A stretch of DNA of 38,933 bases, taken from positions 1-38,933 of the forward strand of contig QCJM01000012.1 in the NCBI GenBank assembly GCA_003216035.1, in the 5' to 3' direction. Made by a program: the position numbers and the translations under genes. This stretch comes from Prochlorococcus sp. AG-409-B13 (GTDB lineage Bacteria > Cyanobacteriota > Cyanobacteriia > PCC-6307 > Cyanobiaceae). Of the stretch, positions 37,496-38,933 are shown piece by piece. The first letter of the stretch is position 1, and each line of letters starts with the position of its first letter. Under the pieces are notes generated by a model. The model saw only the letters and a list, made by a program, of their open reading frames with translations, did no database searches and was not told the origin of the DNA.

Positions 37496-37522
37496 TTGAC
37501 AGGGTTGGGATATAGTTAGAAT
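37496..37522 (+). promoter_or_regulatory. Candidate promoter
   Basis: A perfect TTGACA (37496-37501) and TAGAAT (37517-37522) are separated by 15 bases, slightly short of the ideal 16-18. Transcription would begin near 37529, just before the 31-residue frame. Motif-based. Confidence 0.35.
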
Positions 37523-37536
37523 AACGTATATTACAA

Positions 37537-37632
37537 TTGAGCACATTGCTGCTTTTAGATCTTAACGACATTCTAGTTCTTCTATTAATCCTTACACTTC
37601 TTGCTATAAATTGTCTTCAAAAAAGAAGATAA
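37537..37632 (+). CDS. Possible 31-residue single-helix membrane peptide
   Basis: From TTG 37537 the frame reads MSTLLLLDLNDILVLLLILT and ends LLAINCLQKRR before TAA. The pattern (a 20-residue Leu/Ile helix then a basic end) is that of small thylakoid or plasma-membrane subunits. I cannot match it to PsaM, PsbN, PetN, Psb30 or other known small proteins. A TTGACA-type promoter lies 35 bases upstream, which would leave a leader of only a few bases. Speculative. Confidence 0.25.
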   Translation: MSTLLLLDLNDILVLLLILTLLAINCLQKRR

Positions 37633-37701
37633 TTAGGCTTAGCAGATTAATATGACTAAACGAGTCTAACAGTTTCGTTTCTAATATATTAAAAGAAGAT
37701 T

Positions 37702-37735
37702 CTGAAATTAGAAGTTTGATTATCTTCTAATTCAG
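37702..37735 (-). terminator. Terminator of the 52-residue membrane protein gene
   Basis: CTGAAATTAGAAG (37702-37714) and CTTCTAATTCAG (37724-37735) form a 12-bp stem with one bulged A and a nine-base loop. On the minus strand a T-rich tract (TCTTCTTTT) follows. It starts eight bases beyond the stop of the upstream gene. Confidence 0.7.
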
Positions 37736-37742
37736 GCCCAAC

Positions 37743-37901
37743 TCATCTGGCAATGAGCATAACGCCTGCGAACAAGACCGAAGCAGCGATAAAGCCGACT
37801 CCTAAAAGGACTATCGCTATCGGTGTATTTAGATAAACGGATATGGTCGCCAACTCATTTCCTTTTTGTTCGGCCACTTGTTGATCCTGCATAGTTACCA
37901 T
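37743..37901 (-). CDS. Small single-helix membrane protein, motif NELxTISVxLNT (52 residues)
   Basis: The product starts MVTMQDQQVAEQKGNELATI, continues SVYLNTPIAIVLLGVGFIAA and ends SVLFAGVMLIAR. A short polar N-terminus is followed by one long membrane helix. The segment NELATISVYLNT recurs as GEELANVSVYWKP in the next gene and RNELLTISVSLNT in the gene at the right edge. I do not recognise a named family. The start may also be TTG 37907 (54 residues): the DNA GATGCTTGAATA around it is identical at the start of the next gene. Followed by a terminator, so probably its own transcript. Confidence 0.65.
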   Translation of the reverse strand: MVTMQDQQVAEQKGNELATISVYLNTPIAIVLLGVGFIAASVLFAGVMLIAR

Positions 37902-38022
37902 ATTCAAGCATCACAGATCACCAGAACGGCCAAAGTTAACGATCTAATCCAGAGGGGCTAACAATGCCCCACAGCAATTCCTACGACAGGATCTAAGGAT
38001 GCCTAGAGCAATTCAAAGCATG

Positions 38023-38040
38023 CTTAAGGAGATCCTTAAG
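38023..38040. repeat. Inverted repeat CTTAAGGA-GA-TCCTTAAG
   Basis: Two perfect 8-base arms around a two-base centre lie between the two small membrane-protein genes, 14 bases past the stop of the upstream one. With such a short spacer it suits a dimeric DNA-binding protein better than an RNA hairpin. The GCTTAAGGAG half also occurs in the tuf-rpsJ gap (13278-13287). Confidence 0.4.
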
Positions 38041-38054
38041 TTCTTAATAAGGTT

Positions 38055-38657
38055 TTACAGGTGTTTTGATTGAAACAAATCCATAGCTGTTGTGGCTCTT
38101 CGTAAACTCTTACTAGCCATAGGTCTAGACATTGGCTTCCTAATTACTGGGTCTTCTGAATTTGACTGAGAGCCTAGTGATAGTGAAACAGAATTTTCTG
38201 AAGTAGCGCTGGGTATCAAGTCTTCAGAGGCAGCTTGCACTGAAGTTGTAGGAGCCTCTTTCTTGACAGAAAAAGTTACAGCCTCTTCTATATCTGCCGA
38301 GTCAGCCTGAATTTCAACAGGAATCACTTCAGGCATAACCTCAAAACTGGCTTTAGGAATATTCAGCCTTCCATGAGAAAGTGACACTGCAAGGAAAACG
38401 AAGACAGTGGCAACCGACAAAACAGCAAAAAGAAGTGAGCCAATTTGAGTAATTGGCTTCCAATAAACGGATACATTTGCTAACTCTTCTCCTTGTTTGC
38501 GGGATTTTTCAGACGAAGAGCCCAGTTGGAGGTACACATCGTCACTAATCCAGCCTTTCGTAGCAGATCTATAAGGAGACTCAGTCGTAGCAAAGTCCAC
38601 AACCTCTTGGATTCTCTCTCGTACCACTTTTTGATCCTGTATATAGAGCGTATTCAA
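38055..38657 (-). CDS. Single-helix membrane protein with the same motif and a long acidic tail (200 residues)
   Basis: The N-terminus (TTG start, NTLYIQDQKVVRERIQEVV) aligns with NMVTMQDQQVAEQKG of the 52-residue neighbour. About 45 extra residues intervene before GEELANVSVYWKPI, followed by a membrane helix (GSLLFAVLSVATVFVFLAVS). The last 95 residues are Ser, Glu and Pro rich (FEVMPEVIPVEIQADSADIE and onward) with a basic end, and look disordered. No family recognised. TTG is supported by conserved flanking DNA; an ATG in another frame overlaps it. It appears to be a member of a local paralogous family. Confidence 0.65.
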   Translation of the reverse strand: MNTLYIQDQKVVRERIQEVVDFATTESPYRSATKGWISDDVYLQLGSSSEKSRKQGEELANVSVYWKPITQIGSLLFAVLSVATVFVFLAVSLSHGRLNIPKASFEVMPEVIPVEIQADSADIEEAVTFSVKKEAPTTSVQAASEDLIPSATSENSVSLSLGSQSNSEDPVIRKPMSRPMASKSLRRATTAMDLFQSKHL

Positions 38658-38744
38658 GCATCGAAAGAGGTCTTGCTATTGGCTTAACAACGAGTCTCTT
38701 CAAAAAAGCTCAAAAGTTTTAATAGAGCCCTAACTTTTTGATCA

Positions 38745-38933
38745 CTAGCGAATAATGAAGGTCAAAGCGGCCACAAGGAATGCTGCCGCAAAAACACCCG
38801 CAGAAATAAATGCAGCAATTTTACCCGTATTAAGTGAAACGGAAATTGTCAATAACTCATTGCGGCCATCTCGTTTCTTTTCTGCTTTTGTCTTTGCTTT
38901 TTTATCTCCACCTTGCTGACTAACTGCGGCCTT
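38745..38933 (-). CDS. Third member of the small membrane-protein family, cut by the window edge
   Basis: The frame is open to the right edge, so its start lies outside. The visible 62 residues begin with a Lys-rich stretch (KAAVSQQGGDKKAKTKAEKK), then RDGRNELLTISVSLNTGKIA, and end in a membrane helix AAFLVAALTFIIR. The motif NELLTISVSLNT is nearly the same as NELATISVYLNT in the 52-residue protein, and both end with the helix and a single Arg. Same strand and order as its relatives. Confidence 0.6.
   Translation of the reverse strand, partial: KAAVSQQGGDKKAKTKAEKKRDGRNELLTISVSLNTGKIAAFISAGVFAAAFLVAALTFIIR

Noticed and set aside
1-38933. CRISPR array, insertion sequence, prophage or integration site
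   Set aside because: No regularly spaced direct repeats, transposase or integrase frames, or repeated tRNA 3' ends were seen. The tRNA-Pro has no nearby duplicate or integrase.

Overview
The window is chromosomal DNA of a marine picocyanobacterium, most likely a low-light Prochlorococcus. It is AT-rich (estimated by eye), very compact, and carries photosystem I genes (psaA, psaB, psaL, psaI), a ferredoxin-type glutamate synthase, a cyanobacterial RNase E with an Arg-rich tail, an LL-diaminopimelate aminotransferase and a fused CbiG-CobJ. The assignment rests on gene content and recalled protein families; no database search was run. No insertion sequence, prophage, CRISPR array or rRNA gene was seen.

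Layout. 1-4.3 kb: an orphan radical SAM protein, a CPBP membrane protease, clpS and dapL. 4.3-11.2 kb: a B12-binding/radical SAM/DUF2344 fusion, rne with a structured leader, rnhB overlapping the end of rne, a DUF1997 protein and pheA. 11.2-17.7 kb (minus strand): rpsL-rpsG-fusA-tuf-rpsJ, followed by a Lon-N-domain protein and a tocopherol/plastoquinone-pathway methyltransferase. 17.7-23.8 kb: gltB with a foldable upstream region, a YciI-like protein and lipA. 23.9-27.2 kb: tRNA-Pro(CGG), cbiG-cobJ and a secreted hypothetical protein. 27.2-33.7 kb: psaA-psaB behind a structured leader, ending in a strong terminator, and opposite it psaI-psaL. 33.7-36.9 kb: a cell-envelope group with a membrane-anchored HEAT-like protein, a GT2 glycosyltransferase, an NlpC/P60 peptidase and a serine beta-lactamase-like protein. 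36.9-38.9 kb: a gene-poor stretch, then small membrane proteins that share a motif.

How it works together. The window joins photosynthesis (PSI core plus the trimer-forming subunits), nitrogen assimilation, translation (str operon), RNA turnover (rne, rnhB), cofactor synthesis (lipoate, cobalamin, prenylquinones) and wall remodelling. The best candidates for something less described are the leader RNAs before psaA, rne and gltB, the small membrane-protein family at the right end, and the unresolved start of cbiG-cobJ. The psaA leader appears to match the psaA RNA motif known from comparative genomics; its function is, to my knowledge, unknown.
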